64,000 nt of DNA, taken from contig NGZR01000001.1 of assembly GCA_002197995.1 (NCBI GenBank), positions 9,672,001 to 9,736,000 on the forward strand. Direction: 5' to 3'. This document shows, in pieces, positions 19,502 to 30,871 of this stretch. Position numbers and translations under genes: made by a program. The notes under the pieces were generated by a model that was not told where the DNA came from, did no database searches, and worked only from the letters and a program-made list of their open reading frames with translations. Source of the stretch: Gaeumannomyces sp. JS-464. Taxonomy: Eukaryota > Ascomycota > Sordariomycetes > Magnaporthales > Magnaporthaceae. How positions within the stretch are numbered: position 1 is the first letter of the stretch; each line of letters starts with the position of its first letter.

Positions 19502-21859
19502 TTTAAGGAAAAGTTTAATAACGTCCGACTTTTTTTTAAAGCCTTTTTTTTTGCTAACCTTTTTATAAGCGCTTTTGCCAGTACTTCGCTAAGGTTTTCT
19601 AACAGTTTATAAGGTTAATTCCTTTTTCCCACGTGTTTTTTTCGTAGCCGTACTTTTTCCACTTAATTAAGTACTTTTTAGGCCTACGTTTTAGCTTATA
19701 ATTTAGGATTTTTTCGATTTCGTACTTTTATTTTACGTCGATTTTTATTAACTTATCGCTTTTAAAGCCCGGTAGCGCTAATTTAAATAGGGAAATATAA
19801 AAACCGGGTGGGATTTTATAGTTAGTGGTAATCGGAATTCGTAATTTACGTTCGAAACTTTTTTTTAGCACTTTAAAAGGTCCTAATTTCTTATAGTTTA
19901 ACTTATCGCTCGGTTGTTTTATTTTAATATTGCGTCGAAAAAATAAACGCTATTCCCTTTTTAAAAGTCGGTTTTTCGATTTTCTTTTTGTTCGTTTAAG
20001 TAGTTATGCGGTGCCGTAGCTTTTTTAGTTTTTTTTAAAGGTGTTTATGCAATTTAGTAAATTCCGTTATTTGCATTTTTGCTACGAGGGCATATTTTTC
20101 TACTTTAAGTTCCTTATACGCCGTGGGCGTAAACCCGCAGTTCGTGTAAAAGGGTATTTTTCCCGTGCTTTTATAAATTAAACTGTTATAAGCAAACTAA
20201 GCTATAAGAAATAGTTATACTTAATCGTTTTGTTTATACTTAACGTAGTAACGTAAATACTACTTTATAATTTAATTTATCCGTTTTATTTATCCATTTG
20301 TTTAAAAGTAATAGGTATAAATAAAAAGTGTTCGGCTTTTAGCAAAGCTGTAAGCCTTTTTTAAAACTTGCTCGTAAATAGCTTATTTTTATCCGTAATT
20401 AAACGGTCCGGCGTGCCGTGTTCCGCTATTACGTGCTTAATAAAAACGTACGTTAACTTAATAGCGTTGCTGCTTTTTTTATACGGTAAAAACAAGGCAT
20501 ATTTAGTAAGCTTATCCACTACTACCAATACATTATCGTACTTTATTTTAGTTATTAGTTTTTTAAATTAAGGAAGCTTAATAACGAAGTTTATAATAAC
20601 TTTTTGCTATGCTTTGCTAAATGCTAGCAAAGGTTGCAAAAGCCTATAAAGCTTATGCTTATTGGCTTTGTTTTTAGCACAACTTTTGTAATCTTTTATT
20701 GCGTTTTATATTTCGGCTCGAGTTTTTACGAACTCGTAATATTATCGTAACCGTTTTTACGTTTTAATTACACTTTAATAGCCGTATACTAATTAGCCGT
20801 AAATTTGTTAAATTTTTTTTGCGGTTTAAACTTTTTCCTATTAAACCGTTTTAGCGAATATCCTTTATGCCGGAATTAAAAATCCGTTTGGTTTTTCCGT
20901 TAAAATTACTCGTATTTCGTTAAATATTGCAACCTAATGGTCCGGTCGTTAGCTTAAAGTATTTGCCCGGCCGTTTTCCAACCCTTTCCGGTACTCGATC
21001 CGAACGTCGTAATTTTATAAAAATTTACTCTAACGGACTTATCGTTTATTTAGGTTTTTGCTAATAGTAAAATGTGTTAAGTTTTATAGTTTATATATAT
21101 TATAACTTAATACTTAGTTTTAAAAGGGTATAATCGCCACTTTTTAAATGCTTAGATAATTGCTAAAAGTTTTTTATCGTGGATTTGGTAATTTAACTTA
21201 GGTTTATTTAACTTTTGCGAAAAGAACGCGTAAAAGTACAACCGTTTTTAATCGTTTCGCTATTTAAGTTAACCACCAATCGCGTAGTGTAACGCGTTAA
21301 TTTTAACTTCGAAGGGTTTTTTTTAGGTTTAGGAATGCTAACACTGGTTTTTTTACTACAGCGTTTCGTAATTGCTTAAAAACCTTTTATTTTTACCTTT
21401 TTTAATAAAACTAGTAGTTATTTTGGTAAAATTCGTAAATAGTATAGCGATTTTGTTATAATTACGGATAAACCGTTTGTAAAAGTTAAAAAAGCTTAAA
21501 AACCCTCGTACTTTCGTAACGTTTTTAAATATAAGCTATTTTTTAACTTTTTCGACTTTTTAAAGTCCATATAAACTTGTCCGGGTATAATTACAAACTT
21601 TAAAAAAGCGACTTTTTATATATACCATTCGCATTTTTTTGGTTTAACGAAAAGCTTTGCATTAAGCAGCTTTTAAAACACCTTATATACGTGCTACTTA
21701 TGTTTTTCCATTGTTTTCGAAAAAATTAAAATATTATCCAAATACGCGAGGACGAAAACGTCGAAATACTCGCGTAATACATAATTAATTATCTTTTAAA
21801 ACGTGGTTAATACGTTAGTAAGCCCGAAAGTTATTACTAAAAATTCGTAGCATTTAAGC
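19502..21859 (-). pseudogene. gypsy A1 pol, downstream half (RT palm to integrase)
   Basis: Read on the minus strand from 21859 leftwards: CYEFLVITFGLTNV, then the catalytic box AYLDNILIFSKT (near 21719-21750, YLDD with the second Asp changed to Asn), KKCEW, FVIIPGQVYMDFKK, RNase H, and integrase with FIKHVIAEHGTPDRLITDKNK (20365-20440). The order RT-RNase H-integrase is Ty3/gypsy. Reading is continuous with 29394-30870 once copia D1 is removed. Confidence 0.85.
21855..21859 (+). repeat. target-site duplication of copia D1 (left)
   Basis: TAAGC directly before the 5' LTR; an identical TAAGC follows the 3' LTR at 29394-29398. The matching 5-bp copies show a simple insertion and mark exact element ends. 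Confidence 0.9.
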
Positions 21860-22093
21860 TGTTAATCCACGTAATTTAGCGCGTGTATTCAAAAAAGGCC
21901 CACGCTTCGTAAAACCGCAGGCCCACGGGCCGTGCGCTCCACGAGCTTACAAAAGGGGATTTTGTAATCCCCTTTTTATAAATAAATTCCTACATAAACA
22001 TGCATTACTACAAATACCAGTATTAGATTTATGGATTTTTGTTATTCCTTTTAGGAGATTTCCGTGCTTACAGGAGTACCACTCCTATTAACA
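21860..22093 (+). repeat. 5' LTR of copia D1
   Basis: 234 bp, TGTTAATCCACG...TTAACA. It contains the GC-rich block GGCCCACGCTTCG and a short palindrome around GGGGATTTTGTAATCCCC, present in all D-family LTRs in the window. Confidence 0.9.
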
Positions 22094-22415
22094 CTGATTA
22101 GTGTGCTTAAAAAGGCAACATAAACAGCAAGGTAAAGGATTTAAACGTTTAATACCTTTTTCGAAAAAGTGATTGGGTTAACGTGAAAGTTTAGGAGTAA
22201 AAGAATCGAATTTCACTGTTCGGTAACGCGTTACACGGGAGTTAATCACGCATTAAAAGCACCTTTTTATTGCAAGCGATTGGACTTTTGTTTATAAAAT
22301 TTGAACAAACGTAAAAAGGGCGTTACGTAATCCTTTTAAGCACCTTTTTGCGTTAGGCGATTGGACTTTTAAATCGATTACCCAAACGATATTACTCGTT
22401 ACCCTTACCGACAAC

Positions 22416-25400
22416 ATGTCCGACACTTCGGAATAACAAACGGCAAAAAAGCTTAGTAATAAGCAAAAAATAATTACAAAAAGCGCACTAGTAACATTCG
22501 ACCTTTTTAAATCCCTTATAAAAAACATCGATATGCCCTTTTTGTTAAATCCATTATACAATTTCGAAGGATTACTAAACTAGGCTTTTATCGCTCGCCG
22601 AAACGCATGGATATTTAAAACATTGCTTTTTTACGGTAACACATATAGCGATAATCTCCTAAACGACGTACTCGAAAACTACGCGGGGTAAAAAGCAAAG
22701 CATTTTAACAACCTCGATTTACAAATCACCCGCGTTTTTAAAAAGCATTTGGAAAATTATAGGATCTTTATACCCGGCCTATTAAAAGGAAAGCTTAGCG
22801 AAAGGCTTATGCAAGTTATGCGATAGGAGTTAATCCTTAAATTAAAAACTCCTGCAACCCGATTACAATCGCCCCCTTTTTAAAATCGCACGAGTTTTAA
22901 AACAAACGATCGCCGAATTAACATTACGAATGCCCGCGGAATAACACGCCACGCCACTTTCTTAGCAAAGCTCGCGGTTAAACGACAAACTGGTGGAAAT
23001 GAAATCCAGGGATTATCAAACCGGCAGCCTAAGGATTTAACCCGTTCCCGAAAGGATTTTCTAACCTCCTTTATAAATACGGACCTTCCGCCTTTTAAGC
23101 CTTTTTCCCTTTTAACCGGAAATTACCGAACCCGAAATCGCAATAATCCTTTAAACAACCATTTTACAATTTTACGATCCTTTTAGCCCCTTTTTACCGG
23201 AAATTACCGTACTAGGTATCGTAACGACCCTTTAAGCAACCCTTTTTCAGCCTCGCGGTTAGCTTTTGTTAACCAATCCTTAGCTTTATCGATCCTTTAA
23301 CCTAATCCCACCCTAGGATTGCACTTTAAGCAATATTTGCAACAAAAGGATCGCGGAAAAAGCATTTCGCCGATCGAGGGAATACAAATTGCAATAACAT
23401 TACGCTTTCGATATAAAACCCCGGCGTTTGCGAAATCCCTATATAAGTAACTTCCCTTAAAAAAGGTGCCTAACGCCGCCGTTAATAAAAGCTTAATAAA
23501 GGCATTCCAAAGCGCGTGGGATAAAAAGTACAACTATTCCGGTAATCCATACGATATTTTGGACGATAAGATTTTGTTTTTCGCAACCATATGCGAAACC
23601 TTCGAAATACCCCTTTTACAGCTCCATGCGATTTTTCCCTAAGCATTTTAAAGTAAAGCAAAGTAATAATACACCCGGTATATCGGGTATAGCCCTACTT
23701 TCCGAAAGATTTATATAATTTTTAAAGCGCATTTTAACACCGAGGTTAACCGATTACTGTATTATATAAATTAAAGCTCGATTACTTTCCAAATAGTTCG
23801 TTTAAAAATCGTTAACGTAAATAAATTTAATATAAAGGTTTTGCAAACCCTTTTAAATAAATTGTAAAATTGTTAACGCGTTTTTGGACCTTTTTATTAA
23901 AACGAAAACTAGCTAATTGCAAGCACTTTAAAAGTAATCCAAAACGTGCCGAAGTTTAAAACCGTCCTTATAAACCCCGATAGGACTTTTAAAAGCCTAT
24001 TTTCCCAGTTTAAAAGCATAATGCGAATGGAAGAAAACGCACGACCTTCCGGCATTTATTTTGTAAAACGGAAGTTTAAAAATTACAAGGATCGCAAAAG
24101 GGATAATAAAAGTTAAAATTAAGCATATAAACCCAAATCCTTCCGATTAAGCCCCCGTTTACGCCCATATATACGCGGTTGCTGGATTTGCAAAAAGCCG
24201 GATTGCAAATCGACACGCCACTTTTTTAAGGAATAATAACGATTTAAAAAGCAATGGAAAGCACAAAAAAAGGCAAAAAATAAACCACGCAAAAGGTATA
24301 CCCAATTCCTCGCATTAATGGAGCCCGAAAGCACCGACGAGGAAAAACAGCCATTTTTTAATTTTAACGATTAAAAACAAATAAAAAAAAGGATTATAAA
24401 AACAGCTACTTTATAACTTCCGTTACGGCCGCGTACCTAATTAAAAAGGCTTTTACCTACCGCATTTATAAGCGCCAGGATTCGGGATTTGGCAAGCTTT
24501 ATTTTTATATTCCTACGGATTAGGTACTAGTTTAACACAAAATCCGAAGCACTAAGCAATGGCAAAAGATCCTTTCGGATATAAGTGCAGCAATAACCTT
24601 TACGGCCGGAAAGGGTTAAATTTACGCATTTTAACGCTATAAGCCAAATTTCGTCGTTAATATAAACGGGCATAAAAAACGCGTAATTTTCGGATTAAGA
24701 AAAGCTGTTTCCAGCACCGGAAAGATCACTATTCCGACCCCAATCGGCCAAATCACGTTTTTTGTAGTTTTAATTTCGTTTTTTTTCCTGTTATATTTTG
24801 CAAATATGGATGTATTGCACGTTTACTTAAATAACACGCGTAACGAGCTTATAAAAAACAACGGTACGCGCGTTCCGATTATAAAAAAGCACGGTTACCT
24901 TTGGTTTTTTTTCGACGACGTTACCTACGTTACGACGGCAATTAGCTTTATAACGGAAATAAAAATCGCGGAGCAGTTTTCCTTACGAAGCTAAGCTAAA
25001 ACGCGTGCATAAGCGCTTTGGCACCCATTTGTCGATAAACTTTGGAACGTTTTAAAGCGTAAAGCACGAGGCTAATCGCGACGCTTTCGTAATAATTAAC
25101 CGAATGTGCCATTTTTGTTAAAAAAAGGGTCCTATATTATAACGCTTTCGATTTAAACTTTAAAACGATATTAATTTTAACTAAAATAATTACAAACGTG
25201 TTTTATATCGATTATAAGCTAATCCTTTACGTAATCGATGCGAGCATAGCTTTTAATATTGCAAGCGCTTTTTAAAAACATATCGGTAAAAAAAACGTGG
25301 GAAGCTTTTAAACGGTGTTGGATCGACGTTTATTTAAAGCCTTTTAACGTAATTTTACGATGCCGGTATTAACTTTCGCCGCGAGCGAATTTTAAGCGAA

Positions 25401-27835
25401 AGCAAAGCTTTTTAGGATTACTTATAAGCAGGTCCCAATCGAAGCGCATTGGTTAATCGGCAAAATTAAAAAATATTACCCTTTTACGCCGGGCTTTTAA
25501 TATTATCCGATAAAATGCTTAACTATGCATTTCGAATCGGTGCTTTAAAAAGCAGTAAAAGCCGTAAACGATACGGCCGGCCCCGACGGACTTATCTTTA
25601 CACTGCTCGTTTTTAAAGCAATGCTTTAAATTAATAACGAATCGCCACTTTTACAAACCCAGGTATAAAAAGCCGCTACAAAAAAGCATAGCAAAAATCC
25701 GGATTTTATACGATAAGCGACGTGTGTAAAAAGCACTAGCTGCACGTAACGAACCGAATATAAAACGGGTGTTTCGAGCTTTTTACTTTGGAAGCGAGGT
25801 TTTGGTGTTCCGGGAAAAAAACGGATGGTAAAGGCCCGTATAAGTTTTATTTAACAAATACGTTAGTTACGGTAAAAACGATTAACGGCAACGCGACTTT
25901 TAAAAGCACGGTGGTTAAACCCTATTATAAAAGCAAAAAAACCTATCGTAAAAATCCGAAAAGCAGCTAGCACTTTCGAGTACCCTAAGCCCGAATAGCC
26001 AAAACGCCAAAGAAACCCCCGAAAAAAAAGGCCGCAAAATAGCAAAACAAAAAGCTTTAAAATTAAACACCATTTTGTTTAAAATTACGGTATTACCAAA
26101 GTTCCTAATAAACGAGTCGCTTTCGCAAAAACGCATAACCAACAGTTGTAATAAAACGAAGCCTTCGGCAAATGCATACGACGTTTTTAAACGCCAAAAA
26201 GCACTAATCCTACTAATTAGCGATCCGATTTAAACAAAAAGGCAAAATTACAAGCTCCCGGTTTACCATTTAAACAATTAACCTAATAAAAACTGGACGC
26301 ATTTATCGGCGTTAAAATGATTAAGCCGATTATTGGAAACTTTAACGGAGCCACGATTTTTGGATTACGGATTATAAACGAGGTAAAAAGGCAAACTTCG
26401 AAACCCTTTAAAAAATCGAAACTCGTGGTTATAAAATATAACGACGAAAAAAACACAATATTTTTACGCAATTTCCCACGATTATAAAATGCAGCTAACG
26501 ATTAATCCTAGCGATCGCACTATCGCTTACGCTTATAAAGTTTAGTTTAATAATCCGAAATATTAGCTAAGCGTACACCCTAATCGGAATTAAAACTGCA
26601 AAAAAACGTTTTCCTGCGCTTATTTAAGGAGTTATTAATATGGTTTAAACCGGGCACGTTGCTTAAAGTGATTAAACCCTTTTACGGGATCGCGAATTAG
26701 GTTTGCACTAGTTCGTTACTATTAAAAGCATTATAAAAAGCGTTTAAATTGCCAAACGTCGAGCTACGATTTTTGCTGCTATTTTAAAAGCGGATAAAGC
26801 TTTAGGATTATAGCATGCAAATAAACGACACTTTAAATTTTAAAAATCCGGACTTTTTAATAAAAGAAAATTAGCGATTTAAAAAGCAGCTTTCGTGCAA
26901 AACCGAAATCGATTTTTAAACCGGGAAACGAAGCCGACTTTAACGGGTGCAAAATCCTAATAGGAAATTATAAGCTCGAAATTCGACAAAAAAAAAAATA
27001 AAAGGTTTAAGCTAATAAAAACCGATTTAAAAAGCTTAAGTTATAAGTATATCGTTTAAAAAGCTCGAAACGCATATATTAGTTCCATGTGCTAACCGGA
27101 AGCCGCATTCGACTATTCGTAACGGCGTAAGCTAAAAACCCGGGATAAAAAAACGTGGTTAATTAAAAAAAGGATTAAATAGCAAATCGATAACGCTTAA
27201 AAAAGGCTAAAATACGTTTATTGGATTTGCAAAAAACCAACCTTTACGTTTTCGTAAACGGATTATTCGCAAATAATCCAAACCTAAATTTACAAATCGG
27301 GTTCGTAATTATATTAGGCAATAAAAAATCCGACGATTAAAAAACCAGCTTTTAACTAATCGGGAACATTTTGCATTAAACGTTAATTAAATGCAAAAGG
27401 GTTACGAAAAGCGTTTTCGCAAGTGAAATTTACGGGATGGTTAGCGGGTTTAATGCAATTACGTTTTTAATTTAACGCTCGTAACGATTTTTAAAAAGCT
27501 AAACCAAAAAGCCGAAATTAATAATTTGCACCGATAGCTTTTCGCTATATTAATGTTTCGTATATTGGGCATAATAGCAAAAAAAAGGCTTATAATCGAT
27601 GTTATAGCATTTAAAAAATTACGAAAGCCGCGAAATCGACGAAATCCGCTGGATCGCAAAATTAAATAATCCGGCAAACGCGATAACTAAATTAGCTAAA
27701 TAAAGCTTTGGAAAATTTAGTTATAAGCAATACGATAACGGTACGAATCGGGTTAGGTAAAGCGCGAAAAACAATAAAAAAAAGCGAGGAAAACGGTTAA
27801 AATCGATTTGTTATAACTAAAAATGGCTAATAATG
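22416..27835 (+). pseudogene. copia D1 gag-pol polyprotein
   Basis: Begins MSDTSE at 22416 (ATG conserved in D2 at 50456). Gag carries WDKKYNYSGNPYDIL and the knuckle CWICKKPDCKSTRH near 24180, spaced C-x2-C-x4-C-x4-H. Integrase region: VLHVYLNNTRNELIKNNGTRVP, KRVHKRFG, NRMCHFC (24800-25120), and GCKGPYK-like text near 25820 (KGPYKFYLTNTLVTVKTING). RT: KPGTLLKVIKPFYGIAN near 26650 and MQINDTL (from MQTDDTL) near 26815. The end resembles the copia RNase H tail (NTITVRIGLGKA near 27725). Frequent TAA/TAG at former Gln/Trp codons and a few indels break it. Confidence 0.85.
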
Positions 27836-28039
27836 TAACTAAAAAAAACGAAATTACAAAACGCTAAAACAACCGGAAAACGATCCCACGAACGACCATT
27901 TTAAGCTTTAAAAAAACCTTTACTATTGCCGGACATATTACCAGCTTATTTATCGATATTATTAGCATTTTTATCCTTTTTTCCCTTTTCGGCATTTTTC
28001 GTTTATCCTTATTATCGTTAAAAGCTCCAAATAAGCTGT

Positions 28040-28790
28040 CCTTTGCTTTTAAAAACGCCGCATCGAATATACGCTAACGGCAGCGCGGCCCGCCGCTTTC
28101 CGATTAATAGCACTTATTTTAATAAAATTAGCGTTAACCTTACCGGCTTATTCCTCCTTTTTAAAAAGGATTATGCATTTGGTGGTGGTGCGCCATTTCG
28201 CGAAATCTTAAAAACAGCGAAAGCACGGTTAACAAAGCATTAAAGCAGCTAAATAAAAAATTAGCATTATATTTATTAATAATAGTTTCGCGGAAATATT
28301 TAGTTATAAACTTTTTGGTTAAAGCTATTGCGATTTTAAAATTACCGGTGTTAACGCAAAAGATTAGCAAAAAAGCTTAAAAATTACTTACACCGGCTGG
28401 CACGAATAATAAAAGCATAAAACTAGCAACGGTTGCCGACCGGCTCGGTATTAAAGCACCTAATTTTATCGGACTTGCCGGCCAAAAGAAAGTTAAAGCA
28501 ATTTAGGCATAAAAACGATCTTTGTTTGCCTTTGCAAAGCGCGGGCGAGCAAGGGATTTGCCTTTTCCCTTTTTGGCACGAGTTTTTTTAACGCCACTAT
28601 TTGGGACCGTTTTAACGCTAATTTAACCTTTTTTAACGGATTTGCCTTTGCCAGCTCCTTTAAAGCAATGGATACTATCGCGGTAATTAGTCGAGCAGTA
28701 AAACAGTAAAGCAAAAATCGGCAGGCAGGCAGGCAGCAACGGGGATATCGATATTTGTGGTTGTAAAAATTAAGTTCCAAATTACAACGA
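28040..28790 (+). pseudogene. conserved stretch downstream of copia D1 pol
   Basis: After pol and before the 3' LTR, the + strand reads SIKLATVADRLGIKAPNFIG then LAGQKKVKA and DLPFPFWHEFF. Copy D3 preserves the same reading as a 63-residue open frame (55297-55488, minus strand). Conservation of the reading between copies suggests it was coding, either an extra small ORF or an out-of-frame tail of the polyprotein. No domain was recognised. Confidence 0.4.
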
Positions 28791-29163
28791 TTAAAGCCTA
28801 CGGCTTTTAAAATATCCCAAGCCTTTTAAATTATCCTTCCGATTTGCTCCTTTTTATTATACCGATTAGCACGCATACGGCCTAATAGATTTTTATTAAG
28901 TTTATTTATTGCTATATGCGCATTTAATCCGGCATTACCTAATTTATAAGCGTTTAACCAAACATTGCCCATTTCCTATTGTTTTTATTTACAGTCCTTA
29001 TTTACAATCCTTACCGATATATCCAGCATAATCCTTTTGCCCTTTTTTCCTTTGTTTTTAAAGCAGGTTACCAATCCGGATTCCTTTGTTATTAGTATTA
29101 TAAATCCCGGGATTTGGAAAACGAGCATTTACCGATGCACGCGCTTAAAGAAAGAATTGCCAG

Positions 29164-29393
29164 TGTTAATCCACGTGATTTAGCGCGTGCATTTAAAAAA
29201 GGCCCACGCTTGTAAAGCCGCAGGCTTACGGGCCGTGCGCTTCCACGAGCTTATAAAAGGGGATTTTGTAATCCCCTTTTTGTAATTAAATTTATACAAA
29301 CATGCATTACTACAAACACTAGTACAGATTTATGGATTTTTGTTTTCCTTTTAGGAGATTTCCGTGCTTATAGGAGTACCACTCCTACTAACA
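29164..29393 (+). repeat. 3' LTR of copia D1
   Basis: 230 bp, TGTTAATCCACG...CTAACA, a direct repeat of 21860-22093. It is preceded by a purine tract AAAGAAAGAA and followed by the TAAGC duplication. Confidence 0.9.
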
Positions 29394-30869
29394 TAAGCTT
29401 TATTTTAAAAGCCGTTAACTACTTTTAGCCTTTTTTAATCCGTATTAAGCTATAAGCTTTCCGTAAATTTAAAACCGTAAAATATTAAGCTTTGCTAAGC
29501 TTATTTCGTAGTTCGTCGATAAAAGGTAAAAAATATCGATTTTTAATCGTAACCTTATTTAATAAGCGGTAATCGATGCATATTCGCTTCGTTTTATTTC
29601 TTTTTTCTTTATAAAATCCCGTATCCTATTAAAAAGTCGAAAAGTTTAATATATCCCTTTTATAAGTTTTTTTCCAGTTATTTTTTTAGCACTTTTTATT
29701 ATCGGGGGTTAAACTAGTACAGCTTTTGGTATTTAAATTACGTATTTAGTTTAAGCTTAATTTTTAAGTCGAACGGTTTGTATTTAGGAAATACCGTTTT
29801 AGGTTTTTCTTAAACAATTTTTCGTATTTATAGTATTTTTTCGAAACATTCGCGAGCTGTTTTTTAATGTTAATTTGGTTGTTTTAATTGCTTTCCATTT
29901 TAAAAAGTCGTGTATTCGTTAATGTTAAATGTAAAAATGGATTACTAAATTTTATTACCGTTATAACCTCCTTTTATTGCTTTTTATACTTATAGTTTAA
30001 AGTTCGTAATTAGTTAACCGTTTTAATTATTTGTAGCTTTTTTTATTAAATTTAACCGGTAGCCCAATTTATTCGTAAATTATTTTTTTTAAGCTAAAAG
30101 ATTTCGAAAATTACATTTCCTTTTTTTATATTTAACTTATCCAATATAATAGTAACGTTTTTCCCGTTCCGGGTGCGTAATATTACTAGTTATATTTTTC
30201 GGTTAATTTATTTTTTATTATAAGCGACGGGTATTTTTTTAACCGTTTTTAATTAATATGGTTAATGTTTTTATTTTTTAAGGATTTTATACCGTTTAAC
30301 CGTTTATAGCGATATATAATCGCTTTATATTTCGCAATCGATTATTATTTTAACTTTTTTCTTTTAATATTCCATTTGGAATTTTAATAAGTTATACGGT
30401 TAATTTAATTTTACTATCGCGAAAGTTTTTATCGGTTTTCGTTTCCCATTTCGTACTTTTCGCTCGGGTGGTTTTTTTTAGTTTTTTAGTAAAAAGAACG
30501 AGTATTGTACGTTCGTTTTTTTATTTGGGTTAAACGGCACGTACGTTTACGTAATCCTTTAATGTTAAACTTTCGCTTTTTATGCCATATATTTTTTGCA
30601 TTTCGCAATTTTGCATTTTCCCTAATCGAGCGTTTTAGTAATATATAGCATTAAGGTTTGCTTATTAGGTTTAAAAATTGCGGTAAATTTGCCGATCCGG
30701 GTTAATTCCCATCGTAGTAATTAAAATGCTAAACGGGGCTTAACCTTAAGCTTGCTTTTTAACCTTCGTGGGAAAAAATCGTGCTTAAATTTAAGTTGTA
30801 AATGGAATTTACATTTTTTATAAATACATTTTGCCTAAAAAAAGTGCAAATGTTTAAAATGTTTTAAAT
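29394..30869 (-). pseudogene. gypsy A1 pol, upstream half (RT fingers and N-terminal part)
   Basis: Minus-strand reading gives [18 protein letters not shown] then [20 protein letters not shown] (about 29490-29615), the start of a Ty3/gypsy RT, and then YSLIRIKKG and LTAFKIKL up to the D1 insertion point. Upstream text towards 30870 is heavily broken and should include protease. It resumes at 21859 to make one RT. Confidence 0.85.
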
Positions 30870-30871
30870 TA

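Larger units (their letters stand above)
21860..29393 (+). mobile_element. complete Ty1/copia-type element D1, RIP-inactivated
   Basis: 7534 bp with LTRs 21860-22093 and 29164-29393 and a TAAGC target duplication. Its interior encodes, in order, a gag with an unusual zinc knuckle, integrase, RT, RNase H, then a further conserved stretch. It is inserted within the RT of gypsy A1. Two more copies of the family are at 49896 and 54486. Confidence 0.9.

Noticed and set aside
22292..22561. 89-codon minus-strand hydrophobic frame in copia D1
   Set aside because: It lies antisense to the gag start and is absent as an open frame in D2 and D3; it results from AT-rich RIP DNA.
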